From NCBI GenBank assembly GCA_050946115.1, contig JBMNUF010000025.1:1-36192 (forward strand): DNA of 36,192 bases, in the 5' to 3' direction. Position numbers and translations under genes: made by a program. Under the pieces are notes generated by a model. The model saw nothing but the letters and a program-made list of their open reading frames with translations. It was not told where the DNA came from and ran no database searches. Of the stretch, positions 16,345-23,735 are shown piece after piece. Positions within the stretch are counted from its first letter, which is position 1. Every line of letters begins with the position of its first letter. This DNA comes from CAYFRC01 sp050946115 (GTDB taxonomy: Bacteria; Bacillota; Clostridia; Christensenellales; Aristaeellaceae).

Positions 16345-16363
16345 AAACTAACACTGTTAGTTT
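16345..16363. promoter_or_regulatory. TetR operator palindrome
   Basis: AAACTAACA-C-TGTTAGTTT is a perfect inverted repeat with 9-base arms around one central base. It overlaps the -10 region of the TetR gene's presumed promoter and lies just before its coding start. Position and symmetry fit an autoregulatory TetR-type operator. Confidence 0.8.
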
Positions 16364-16387
16364 AGCGCGAAGCGCCGCGAATTACAA
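16359..16387 (-). promoter_or_regulatory. Probable promoter of the TetR operon
   Basis: On the minus strand TTGTAA (16382-16387) and TAAACT (16359-16364) are 17 bases apart. Both match the consensus at four of six bases. The -10 overlaps the 19-bp palindrome, which supports the assignment. Confidence 0.5.
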
Positions 16388-16447
16388 TGATATTCAGGTA
16401 AGTTTCATGTGAAAAATTGGGTGTTTCTCCCGTATAAATGCTACCGA

Positions 16448-17818
16448 TTATGCATACAAAAGCCCCTGAAGCGCCTCCGCGACGGTGTTTACGCCGATGG
16501 GGATAATTCCCTCGGGTACCTGCAATCCCTTGAGATTCGCCTTCGGCAAAAAAATCTTGGAAAAGCCCATCCTATGGCATTCCGCGACGCGCCGAGCGGC
16601 CTGCGAAACCGCCCGCACCTCGCCCGCAAGCCCGACCTCGCCCATCACCGCGGCGTTGGGCGGAAGCACGATGTTCTTTGCGGAGGAGGCGACCGCCGCG
16701 CACAGCGCGAGATCGGCGGCGGGCTCCGTCAGGGTCATGCCGCCCGCGATGTTGACATAAACATCCTGATTGTACAGCGCGAGCCCCGCGCGCTTTTCCA
16801 AAACAGCGAGCAAGAGCGCGAGCCGTCCCTGATCTACGCCGCTCGCCATGCGCCTTGGATTGCCAAACACCGTCGTCGAGACGAGCGCCTGTACGTCAAC
16901 CAACAGCGAGCGTGAGCCCTCCATCGCGCAAAGAACCGCGGAGCCGCTCTGCCCGTGCGCCCTTTCTGAGAGCAGCATTTCCGATGCGTTCGGCACTTCG
17001 ACCATCCCTTCGCCCGTCATTTCAAACATGCCGAGCTCGTTTACGGAGCCGAAGCGGTTTTTGACAGCGCGCAGGATTCTGTATTGGTGCTGCCTGTCGC
17101 CCTCGAAATACAGTACGGCGTCCACCATGTGCTCCAACACGCGCGGACCTGCGATCGCGCCCTCCTTCGTGACGTGGCCGACGAGGAACACGCGGCAGTC
17201 GTTCATCTTGGCGTACCGCATGAAGCGCGAAGCGCTCTCGCGCACCTGCGATACGCTTCCGGGCGCGGAGGAAAGTTCGGGCAGATACATCGTCTGCACG
17301 GAGTCCACCACGATCACGTTCGGGCGGATCGTTTCCAACTTGCCCTCAATCGCGTTCACGTCGTTTTCGGAGAGCACCGTAAAGCCCCCGCCCGCGAGCC
17401 GCATCGCGCGCATTTTGATCTGTCTGGGGGATTCTTCGCCCGAGATATACAGTACCGAAAGTCCGTTTTTCGCCATATTCGCAGCAGCCTGTGTCAGGAG
17501 TGTGGATTTGCCGATCCCAGGGTCTCCGCCGATCAGCGTCATGGAGCCCTCGACCATGCCGCCGCCAAGAACCCTGTCGAGTTCCGCGATGCCCGTGGAA
17601 ATCCTGTCGTCCGTCGATTCGAGAATGTTGTCCACCGCCATTGCGTCGTTTCCGCCGCCCTGTCGCCGCTTGATCGCCTTCGCCTTCACGGGAATCTCCT
17701 CGCGAACGATTTCTTCGGAAAAGCTGTTCCAGCTTTCGCATTCCGGACATTTGCCCATCCATTTGGCGGTTTCGTATCCGCATTCCTGACAGATGAATTT
17801 CGTCTTAGCCTTTGCCAT
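16448..17818 (-). CDS. radA: DNA repair protein RadA (Sms)
   Basis: A 456-residue RecA-like branch-migration helicase used in recombination repair. The N-terminal zinc finger is C10-x2-C13 and C24-x2-C27. The ATPase core has Walker A GGDPGIGKST (about 97-106), the RadA signature KNRFGSVNELGMF (about 253) and a Lon-protease-like C-terminal domain. Length is typical. The start MAKAKTKFICQECG at 17816-17818 is preceded by CGGAGGG. It stands alone on the minus strand, driven by an extended -10 promoter at 17854-17862. No convincing terminator is seen after its stop; only the TetR promoter region follows. Confidence 0.97.
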   Translation of the reverse strand: MAKAKTKFICQECGYETAKWMGKCPECESWNSFSEEIVREEIPVKAKAIKRRQGGGNDAMAVDNILESTDDRISTGIAELDRVLGGGMVEGSMTLIGGDPGIGKSTLLTQAAANMAKNGLSVLYISGEESPRQIKMRAMRLAGGGFTVLSENDVNAIEGKLETIRPNVIVVDSVQTMYLPELSSAPGSVSQVRESASRFMRYAKMNDCRVFLVGHVTKEGAIAGPRVLEHMVDAVLYFEGDRQHQYRILRAVKNRFGSVNELGMFEMTGEGMVEVPNASEMLLSERAHGQSGSAVLCAMEGSRSLLVDVQALVSTTVFGNPRRMASGVDQGRLALLLAVLEKRAGLALYNQDVYVNIAGGMTLTEPAADLALCAAVASSAKNIVLPPNAAVMGEVGLAGEVRAVSQAARRVAECHRMGFSKIFLPKANLKGLQVPEGIIPIGVNTVAEALQGLLYA

Positions 17819-17853
17819 ATTGCCCTCCGTTTTGTGTCAATCCTATGATATTT

Positions 17854-17862
17854 ATTATAACA
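17854..17862 (-). promoter_or_regulatory. Extended -10 promoter of radA
   Basis: The minus strand reads TGTTATAAT: a perfect -10 box with the TGn extension, about 25 bases before the radA ribosome site. No good -35 hexamer lies 16-18 bases upstream, as is common for extended -10 promoters. Confidence 0.6.
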
Positions 17863-17876
17863 TATCAAATTCTTAC

Positions 17877-17905
17877 TTGCATCATCAAAAAAGACAATTT
17901 ATAAT
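17877..17905 (+). promoter_or_regulatory. Probable promoter of the 18083-26044 gene run
   Basis: A perfect TATAAT (17900-17905) has TTGCAT (17877-17882) 17 bases upstream, a weak -35 sharing only TTG. It points to the metallophosphoesterase gene. A transcript from it would carry the poly-C tract and the 42-bp palindrome in a leader of about 170 bases. Confidence 0.55.
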
Positions 17906-17947
17906 AGAATAACAACGCCATGCGCGCTCCCGACCCCGGGGAGGTGC

Positions 17948-18018
17948 GGGGGGCCCCCCCCCCCCCCCCATACGTCCCCCCTGAGGGGTATCGTCCGCGG
18001 ACGATACCCCTCAGGGGG
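17948..18018. repeat. G6-C16 tract and 42-bp perfect palindrome
   Basis: Six G (17948-17953) are followed directly by sixteen C (17954-17969). After a short spacer comes a perfect inverted repeat of 42 bases (17977-18018) centred on CCGCGG at 17995-18000; each arm is 21 bases, beginning CCCCCTGAGGGGTATCGT. In RNA it would fold as a very stable hairpin with almost no loop. No T-run follows, so it is not a normal terminator. It lies in the leader between the promoter and the metallophosphoesterase gene. It could be an attenuator, a transcript stabiliser, or a member of a dispersed palindromic repeat family; the sequence alone does not decide. The C run is also prone to sequencing or assembly error. 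Confidence 0.85.
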
Positions 18019-18082
18019 ACTACCCAGAAAAAGGGGAGAGTATGCGTCCGTTCTTGTTGGATAAAGGAGTACGCTTCAACCT

Positions 18083-19339
18083 ATGAAGAAAAAGAAGAAA
18101 AAGCCGCAAGGCTTTCTGATACTTAAAAAAGGCATCGGCAGGAAAACCCGCATCGGCATTACGAAGACGCTCGAATACATGAACAGATTCAGCCGGTTTT
18201 CCATGGGTGCGCCGCTCGAAGAGACGTTCAACTTCAAGCCCCCGCGCTCCTTCAAGCGGGCGAAGCGTTTCTTTCGCAGGCTTCGCCACCCGTTCGTCCT
18301 GTTCCTTGCGACGGTCTTTGTGATCCTCATGCTGGGCATCGCGTGGCTCACGAACAGCTCCATCCACGTGGAGAACGTGACGGTGCCCGTCGCGGGCCTT
18401 GCGGACGATCTGAACGGCTATGTAATCCTTCTCATTTCCGACCTGCACGGGAGGTCCTTCGGACAAAAGCAGGCGACGCTCTTGCGCTCGATCAACAATG
18501 AACGGTTCGACCTCGCGGTTTTTGCGGGCGACATGGTGGGGAAGAGCGGAAACGCGCAGCCGTTTTACGACCTGATCGACGGAATGCCGAAAAGCAAATC
18601 GCTGTTTTTCATCCCAGGGGATTCGGACCCGCAGCCGATTCTATCCGTCGCGCGGGAGACGGAAGGGGCAACGCTTTCGCAGCTCGTGCTCGCGGACTGG
18701 ATTTTGGGTGCGCAGGAGCGCGGTGCTGCCTATCTCTCCTGTACGACACAGGTTCCGGTCGGTTCGTCCTCTTTGTGGCTTACGCCTGCAGACGCGCTGT
18801 GCGTCCACATGAAAGACGTCTTATACGCGCTTGAAGAGGAACTCGCCGAACAGACGGAGGGCGCGTCGCTCGGCATCGGCGCAGATTACGACGGGCAGCC
18901 GCTCACGCAGTATCGGTACAACCAGATGGATCGACAGATCGAGTCCGCCAAGAAGATGAATTCCGCGGACCTCCACATCGCCGTCTCCCATGTCGCGCCG
19001 ATGGATGAATACCTCTCTTCCGCGCAGAGCATAAGCTTTGAGGACGAAATCTCCCTTTCCATGCCTGATATCGTCCTTTCGGGGCACTATTGCGGCGGCG
19101 GCTGGATTTTGCCCGGGTACGGCGCGCTGTATATCCCCAACGGGCTTTTGCCCAGACACGGCTGGTTTCCCGATCAGAAGATCGTCTCGGGGGTGCGGAA
19201 TTCCGGCGCGGTCACGATCTGCACCACGGCAGGCCTTTCGGTGACGGATCGACTGTATCTGCCAAAGTTTCGTTTATTCAACGAGCCGGCGATCATGCGC
19301 ATCACGCTGGTCGCGCAGCTCGATTCGAGTCTGAAATAA
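18083..19339 (+). CDS. Membrane-anchored metallophosphoesterase with altered metal motifs
   Basis: A 418-residue protein: a very basic N-terminal region (MKKKKKKPQG...), one membrane segment at about 70-90, and an outer calcineurin-like phosphoesterase domain. The motifs are in order: ISDLHG (D120, H122), FAGDMVG (D150), IPGDSDP (179-183), VSHVAP (H303) and LSGHYCGGG (H335). The family norm is GNHD/E and GHTHGGQ; here the Asn-His pair is replaced by Asp-Ser and the second His of GHxH by Cys, so metal binding or activity may differ. AAAGGAG at 18063-18069 is rather far (about 13 bases) from the ATG. It leads a six-gene run; CapA starts 16 bases later. Related YaeI/YkuE proteins act at the envelope on lipid phosphates, which is only a hint. 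Confidence 0.75.
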   Translation: MKKKKKKPQGFLILKKGIGRKTRIGITKTLEYMNRFSRFSMGAPLEETFNFKPPRSFKRAKRFFRRLRHPFVLFLATVFVILMLGIAWLTNSSIHVENVTVPVAGLADDLNGYVILLISDLHGRSFGQKQATLLRSINNERFDLAVFAGDMVGKSGNAQPFYDLIDGMPKSKSLFFIPGDSDPQPILSVARETEGATLSQLVLADWILGAQERGAAYLSCTTQVPVGSSSLWLTPADALCVHMKDVLYALEEELAEQTEGASLGIGADYDGQPLTQYRYNQMDRQIESAKKMNSADLHIAVSHVAPMDEYLSSAQSISFEDEISLSMPDIVLSGHYCGGGWILPGYGALYIPNGLLPRHGWFPDQKIVSGVRNSGAVTICTTAGLSVTDRLYLPKFRLFNEPAIMRITLVAQLDSSLK

Positions 19340-19355
19340 AAAGGAGGCACATCTC

Positions 19356-20723
19356 ATGGCAAGAAGAAGGCGAAAGACATTCCTGCAGCGATACGGATGG
19401 ATGGGTCTAAGCGCGCTCGCGCTGATATTGGTCGTATTCGGCATCGTAAAATTGGTCGGGAGCTTTTCGCGGGGAAGCGAGCAGCAACTGATGCCCACGC
19501 CTGTGCCGGAAACCGTACAGGAGGAGTCCCTCGGCGCGGAGGACGAACCCATCGCGGAGGATTCCGAGGATGCGGATTTCGCGCCGGACGACGAAACGGA
19601 AGAGGAGGAAGCGTTCGTCGTACCCGAGGGCATTGAGCACGGCGTATTCACCGGCTCGCGCAGGGCGACGATTCGCGCGGCTGGGGACGTGATATTGCAT
19701 GCCGCGATCTACAAATCCTACAAGACGGAGGGCGGCTACGACTTCCGCGACATATTCACCCCCATTGCGGGCAGCCTGAGCGCGGCGGATTATACCATCG
19801 CCAATGTGGACGGGCCAACCGGCGGCACGAAAATTCGGGGATACAGCGAGTATCCGCAGTTCAATTCGCCGCCGCATATCCTGACCGCCCTGAAAGAAGC
19901 GGGCGTGGACATGCTTACGCTCGCGAACAACCACGCGCTGGACACCTTTTACGACGGGCTGAAATATACCATCGACAACGTCGAGAAGGCCGGGCTGGAG
20001 CACGTCGGCGCATACCGCTCGCAGGAGGAATATGACACGCCGAAGGTGATCGACATCAACGGCATCAAGGTCGGCATCACGAATTACACAGTCAGCACGA
20101 ACAACCTCATCAAGAGCAGTGCAAAGGAAGCGGCAGAATACGGCCTGCGCATGACGAGCAATTCCAACGTGAAAACGGATGTGGAAAGGCTTCGCGCCTA
20201 CGGCGCGGAAATCGTGATCGTGTGCATGCACTGGGGCGAAGAGTATGTGCGCACGCCGAACAAAGCGGTCATCAATTTGGCAAAGAAACTGGCTGGCGTG
20301 GGCGTGGATGTGATTATCGGCGGACATTCGCATGTGGTGCAGCCCGCACAGTGGGTCAAAGCCCGAGACGCAGAGACCGGCGAAGAGAAAAAGACACTCG
20401 TAATCTATTCACTCGGGAATTTCCTATCCGATCAGCGCCAACAGTATCGCGACGGCGGCATCATCTTTGAATTCACCCTGCAGGACGATCCCGCGACGGG
20501 CAAGGTCGAGGTGACAAACCCCGTCTATGTGCCGACCTACGTGTGGCGCACCAAGAGAGGCGACGGGACAGGCTACGATTACCGCGTGATTCCGGTCGGC
20601 GAAGCCCTCCAAAACAAGCCGCGATCCATGTCGGACGATGTCTACGCGCGCCTGCAGGAGATCGCAAACGAAGTGCAGCAGCAAATGGGGCGCACAGGCG
20701 TTGGCACGATATCGAAATCGTGA
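19356..20723 (+). CDS. CapA-family (poly-gamma-glutamate synthesis-like) membrane-anchored protein
   Basis: A 455-residue protein with a basic start, one membrane segment at about 14-35, a very acidic linker (about 50-90, rich in Glu and Asp), and an outer PGA_cap domain of calcineurin-like fold. Visible motifs are AAGDVILH (D111), ANVDGPTGG, LANNHALD, MHWGEEY and GGHSHVVQP. In Bacillus, CapA works with CapB/CapC in making a polyglutamate capsule, but those genes are absent here, and many clostridial CapA homologues have no proven role. AAAGGAGG precedes the ATG. Its TGA overlaps the mutY ATG by one base. Confidence 0.85.
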   Translation: MARRRRKTFLQRYGWMGLSALALILVVFGIVKLVGSFSRGSEQQLMPTPVPETVQEESLGAEDEPIAEDSEDADFAPDDETEEEEAFVVPEGIEHGVFTGSRRATIRAAGDVILHAAIYKSYKTEGGYDFRDIFTPIAGSLSAADYTIANVDGPTGGTKIRGYSEYPQFNSPPHILTALKEAGVDMLTLANNHALDTFYDGLKYTIDNVEKAGLEHVGAYRSQEEYDTPKVIDINGIKVGITNYTVSTNNLIKSSAKEAAEYGLRMTSNSNVKTDVERLRAYGAEIVIVCMHWGEEYVRTPNKAVINLAKKLAGVGVDVIIGGHSHVVQPAQWVKARDAETGEEKKTLVIYSLGNFLSDQRQQYRDGGIIFEFTLQDDPATGKVEVTNPVYVPTYVWRTKRGDGTGYDYRVIPVGEALQNKPRSMSDDVYARLQEIANEVQQQMGRTGVGTISKS

Positions 20724-21739
20724 TGGATGACAAAATTGCGCAGGCACTCCTTTCGTGGCACGATGCGAACAAAAGGGATCTTCCGTGGAACGGCGAGAAG
20801 GATCCGTATCGCATTTGGCTCAGCGAGATTATGCTCCAGCAGACGCGGACAGAGACGGCAAAGGGTTACTATCATCGCTTTTTGGAGGCATTTCCGGACG
20901 TATTCGCGCTCGCGGAAGCAGAAGAAGAAAAAGTCTTAAAGTGCTGGGAAGGGCTCGGCTATTATTCGCGGGCGCGAAATCTCCTGAAGACCGCAAAAAT
21001 CGTGGCGCGGGAACGAAGTGGCGCGTTCCCCGATACGGTAGAAGGATTGAAAGCGCTTCCGGGAATCGGCGAGTATACGGCGGGCGCGATCGCCTCCGTG
21101 GCATATGGTCGCGCCGTGCCCTCCGTCGATGCAAACCAGCAAAGAGCGATCGCGAGGCTCTTTGCGATTCGGGAGGATGTATCTTCCGCCGCCGGCAGGG
21201 CGCGCGTAAAGGCCGCCGCGATGCAGATGATCGACCCGAACCGCCCCGGCGACTTCAATCACGCGCTCATGGGGCTGGGTGCGATGGTGTGCCTGCCAAA
21301 GCCCAAATGCGACATATGCCCCGTGGTATCTTACTGCGAGGGCAAACGGCTCGGCATCGCGGAAGAGCTTCCCGTCATGCCCGAGAAAAGACAACGGCGC
21401 GTCGAGCATCGGGCGGTCGCGGTCGTGTTCAGCAGAGGGCGCGTTTTGCTCCTGAAAAGAACGGGCAAGGGGATGCTTCAGGGCATGTTCGAGTTTCCGA
21501 ACTTTTTGGATGCGCATTCGACAGAGGATGTCGCGGAAGCCTTGGCGGAGATCGGCGTTAAGGCGCGCTTTGAAAAGCGGTTGACCGACGCAAAGCACAT
21601 CTTCACCCATGTCGAGTGGCATATGACGGGGTATTTGTTTTGTGCGACGGAAACGGGGAATCTCCCGTTTTATACCAAGGAGGAAGCGCAGCACCTCGCC
21701 ATCCCGTCGGCATTTCGCGCGTACAGAGAGTTCATATAA
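20723..21739 (+). CDS. mutY: A/G-specific adenine glycosylase MutY
   Basis: A 338-residue repair enzyme that removes adenine opposite 8-oxoguanine. It has the HhH-GPD core with the catalytic Glu in WLSEIMLQQT (E35), ALPGIGEYTAGAI and Asp136 in VDANQQR, an iron-sulfur loop, and a C-terminal NUDIX-like lesion-recognition domain (FTHVEWHMTGYLF). Two oddities: the cluster cysteines are C190-x5-C196-x2-C199-x5-C205, whereas x6 is usual for the first gap, and the VDGN-V-R stretch reads VDANQQR. The ATG overlaps the capA stop (TGATG). Longer starts upstream are shadows of capA. A second DNA glycosylase gene, nth, lies at 27419 but is interrupted. Confidence 0.92.
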   Translation: MDDKIAQALLSWHDANKRDLPWNGEKDPYRIWLSEIMLQQTRTETAKGYYHRFLEAFPDVFALAEAEEEKVLKCWEGLGYYSRARNLLKTAKIVARERSGAFPDTVEGLKALPGIGEYTAGAIASVAYGRAVPSVDANQQRAIARLFAIREDVSSAAGRARVKAAAMQMIDPNRPGDFNHALMGLGAMVCLPKPKCDICPVVSYCEGKRLGIAEELPVMPEKRQRRVEHRAVAVVFSRGRVLLLKRTGKGMLQGMFEFPNFLDAHSTEDVAEALAEIGVKARFEKRLTDAKHIFTHVEWHMTGYLFCATETGNLPFYTKEEAQHLAIPSAFRAYREFI

Positions 21740-21757
21740 GAGAAGGGAGAGTGACAT

Positions 21758-23734
21758 ATGCGGCGATGGAGGATATCGCTTGCCGTTTTATGCGCTCTCC
21801 TTGTATTTTTTTACGGGAGGGTGTGCGCCGAGGATACTTCGATGCATATCAATGAGCGGCTGCGCCTTTCCGGAAGCCCCGAGGAACGGACCGTCGCTTT
21901 TTCGGTCGAGACGAACGGCGTATACGCCGTATCGCTCTTCGGCTGCGTCGGCGCGGAGGGAACCCTGTACGATTCGGAGGGCAATATCGTCGAAAGCGGC
22001 GTAAGTACATCCGACGGTCGCCTCCTATCCGCGCGCCTGTCGGCGGACAGCGCCTATCGCCTGACGCTGAAAAACGCGGTGCGGGAATGCACACTCGAGA
22101 TCATGCGCGACGCGCTCGGCAGGAGCTTTTATCATCCCATCGCCCTGCAGGACGGCTATGTCAAGGCGATCGTCGGCGCGCATGAGGCGCACTGGTATGC
22201 CTATACGGCGAAGGAGAGCGGCATCCACACGATCAAGACGGAATCCTCCATGGACACCTTGGGCTGGATCGTCGGCAAAAACGGCGACACGATCGCGGAG
22301 AACGACGATGCGCTCGCGCCGTATGAAGACGACTGTCTCTTGCGCGCGCAGTTGGATAAGGGGCAAACCTATCTCGTCCGTATCTGCGCGAAGGAAAAAA
22401 CGACGGGCGCATACAAAATCCGCCTGACCGTGCCCGACGGCGCGTCCGAAAGGGCGGAGATGCTCTCGCTCAGCCGTACGGAGGCGACGCTCGATACGGG
22501 CGAAACGATCCGCCTGAGCGCGGTTGTATCGCCCGAGGGCGCGCACGGCGACCTGACGTGGATCACGACGAATCCCGCAGTCGTTGTCGTCTCCTCCGAG
22601 GGCGTGGCGACGGCGGTCGGCGCGGGCGAAGCGGACATCATCGCGCTCGCCTACGGCATCGAAGAAAGGGCGCACATCATCGTGCGCTACGTCAAGGTTT
22701 CGGACATCGAGCTCTTGTCCGGCGAGGCAATGGAAATCGCGATGGGGGAGACGAAGCGGATCGCCGCCAAGGTCTTGCCGGAAAACGCCTCCGATACGCG
22801 CCTGACATATACATCCTCCGACGCATCCGTCGTCACGGCGGACCGCGAAGGTGCCCTGCGCGGCATCAGGGAGGGCACCGCGACCGTTACGGTGACGGAT
22901 GCGGACGGCGGCGTACAAAAGAAGGTCGATATTCTGGTTACGAAGCCGAAGCCGCGCTTTCGCGCCCTCGCCGTCGGAATCCAAAAATACGACGACGGCA
23001 GGGAGCGCATCGGCGCGACGAACACGACGCAGGGCGTGTACGATATGCTGAAATCGCAGCCCTTTGACGGCGCGGCTGCCAACACGACCATGCGCATCGA
23101 CAGCACGCGGGGCGATTTCCTTGCGCTTTTGCAAAAGCTCTTTTCGCCCGCGGAATCGACGGATATATCCGTCCTGTACATCAACTGCCACGGCGGAATG
23201 GCGGCGGGCGAGACGTATATTGAATTCCGCGACGGAAAGAGACTGACGGCGCGGCAGCTCGAAAGGGAACTGCGAAAGATTCGGGGCAGGGTCGTGCTGC
23301 TGCTCGACTGCTGCCAGTCGGGCGCTGTTATAAGCAAAGATACAGTGGCGCGCTTTGGCGGGAATATACAGCAGATTCTTTCGGGCGGCGAACGCTATGC
23401 ATCGAGCAAATATACCGTGATCGCGAGTGCGTCGAGCGAAGAGGACAGCTACCGCATCGGCTACGAAGGGGAGGTCGGCGAAAACGGCATCGCGACCGTT
23501 TTCGCGCGGAGCCTGTGCGAAGGCGCGGGCTGGAATCTCATCAAGGATCGCGCGATGACCATGTGCGCCGACCGCAATCGCGACGGGCTCGTCCGCGCGG
23601 GCGAAATGGCGCTCTTCGTCAAAAGCCGCGTGAAATGGTATCTGGAGGAGACGGAAGCGATGCAGAACGTGCAGATGATCCCCGCAAATTCGCGCCTTGC
23701 GCTGTTTCAAAAGCGGCGGATGCCTGAGGAATAG
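21758..23734 (+). CDS. Secreted caspase-like (orthocaspase) protein with two BIG2 domains
   Basis: A 658-residue exported protein. Residues 1-24 are a signal peptide (cleavage near VCAE). Residues about 28-225 hold two beta-rich segments of a PPC-like type, residues 235-310 and 315-395 two BIG2 immunoglobulin-like domains (LTWITTNPAVVVVSSEGVAT; LTYTSSDASVVTADREG). From about 400 comes a peptidase C14 (caspase-fold) domain: FRALAVGIQKYDD, the catalytic His478 in YINCHGG, and Cys519 in LLLDCCQSGA. Near the end, D605-x-N-x-D-G-x5-E616 is an exact EF-hand loop pattern, which could bind Ca2+. Metacaspases cleave after Arg/Lys and many need Ca2+ (family knowledge). It starts 18 bases after mutY. 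Substrate unknown; a wall or surface location is inferred. Confidence 0.85.
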   Translation: MRRWRISLAVLCALLVFFYGRVCAEDTSMHINERLRLSGSPEERTVAFSVETNGVYAVSLFGCVGAEGTLYDSEGNIVESGVSTSDGRLLSARLSADSAYRLTLKNAVRECTLEIMRDALGRSFYHPIALQDGYVKAIVGAHEAHWYAYTAKESGIHTIKTESSMDTLGWIVGKNGDTIAENDDALAPYEDDCLLRAQLDKGQTYLVRICAKEKTTGAYKIRLTVPDGASERAEMLSLSRTEATLDTGETIRLSAVVSPEGAHGDLTWITTNPAVVVVSSEGVATAVGAGEADIIALAYGIEERAHIIVRYVKVSDIELLSGEAMEIAMGETKRIAAKVLPENASDTRLTYTSSDASVVTADREGALRGIREGTATVTVTDADGGVQKKVDILVTKPKPRFRALAVGIQKYDDGRERIGATNTTQGVYDMLKSQPFDGAAANTTMRIDSTRGDFLALLQKLFSPAESTDISVLYINCHGGMAAGETYIEFRDGKRLTARQLERELRKIRGRVVLLLDCCQSGAVISKDTVARFGGNIQQILSGGERYASSKYTVIASASSEEDSYRIGYEGEVGENGIATVFARSLCEGAGWNLIKDRAMTMCADRNRDGLVRAGEMALFVKSRVKWYLEETEAMQNVQMIPANSRLALFQKRRMPEE

Positions 23735-23735
23735 G

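Noticed and set aside
16419..16447. Possible radA terminator (gggtgtttctccc)
   Set aside because: Only a 3-bp stem can form, too weak for an intrinsic terminator.
17920..18126. 68-codon frame through the poly-C run and palindrome
   Set aside because: Its Pro-rich product comes from the repeat itself, it overlaps the metallophosphoesterase start and lacks a ribosome site.
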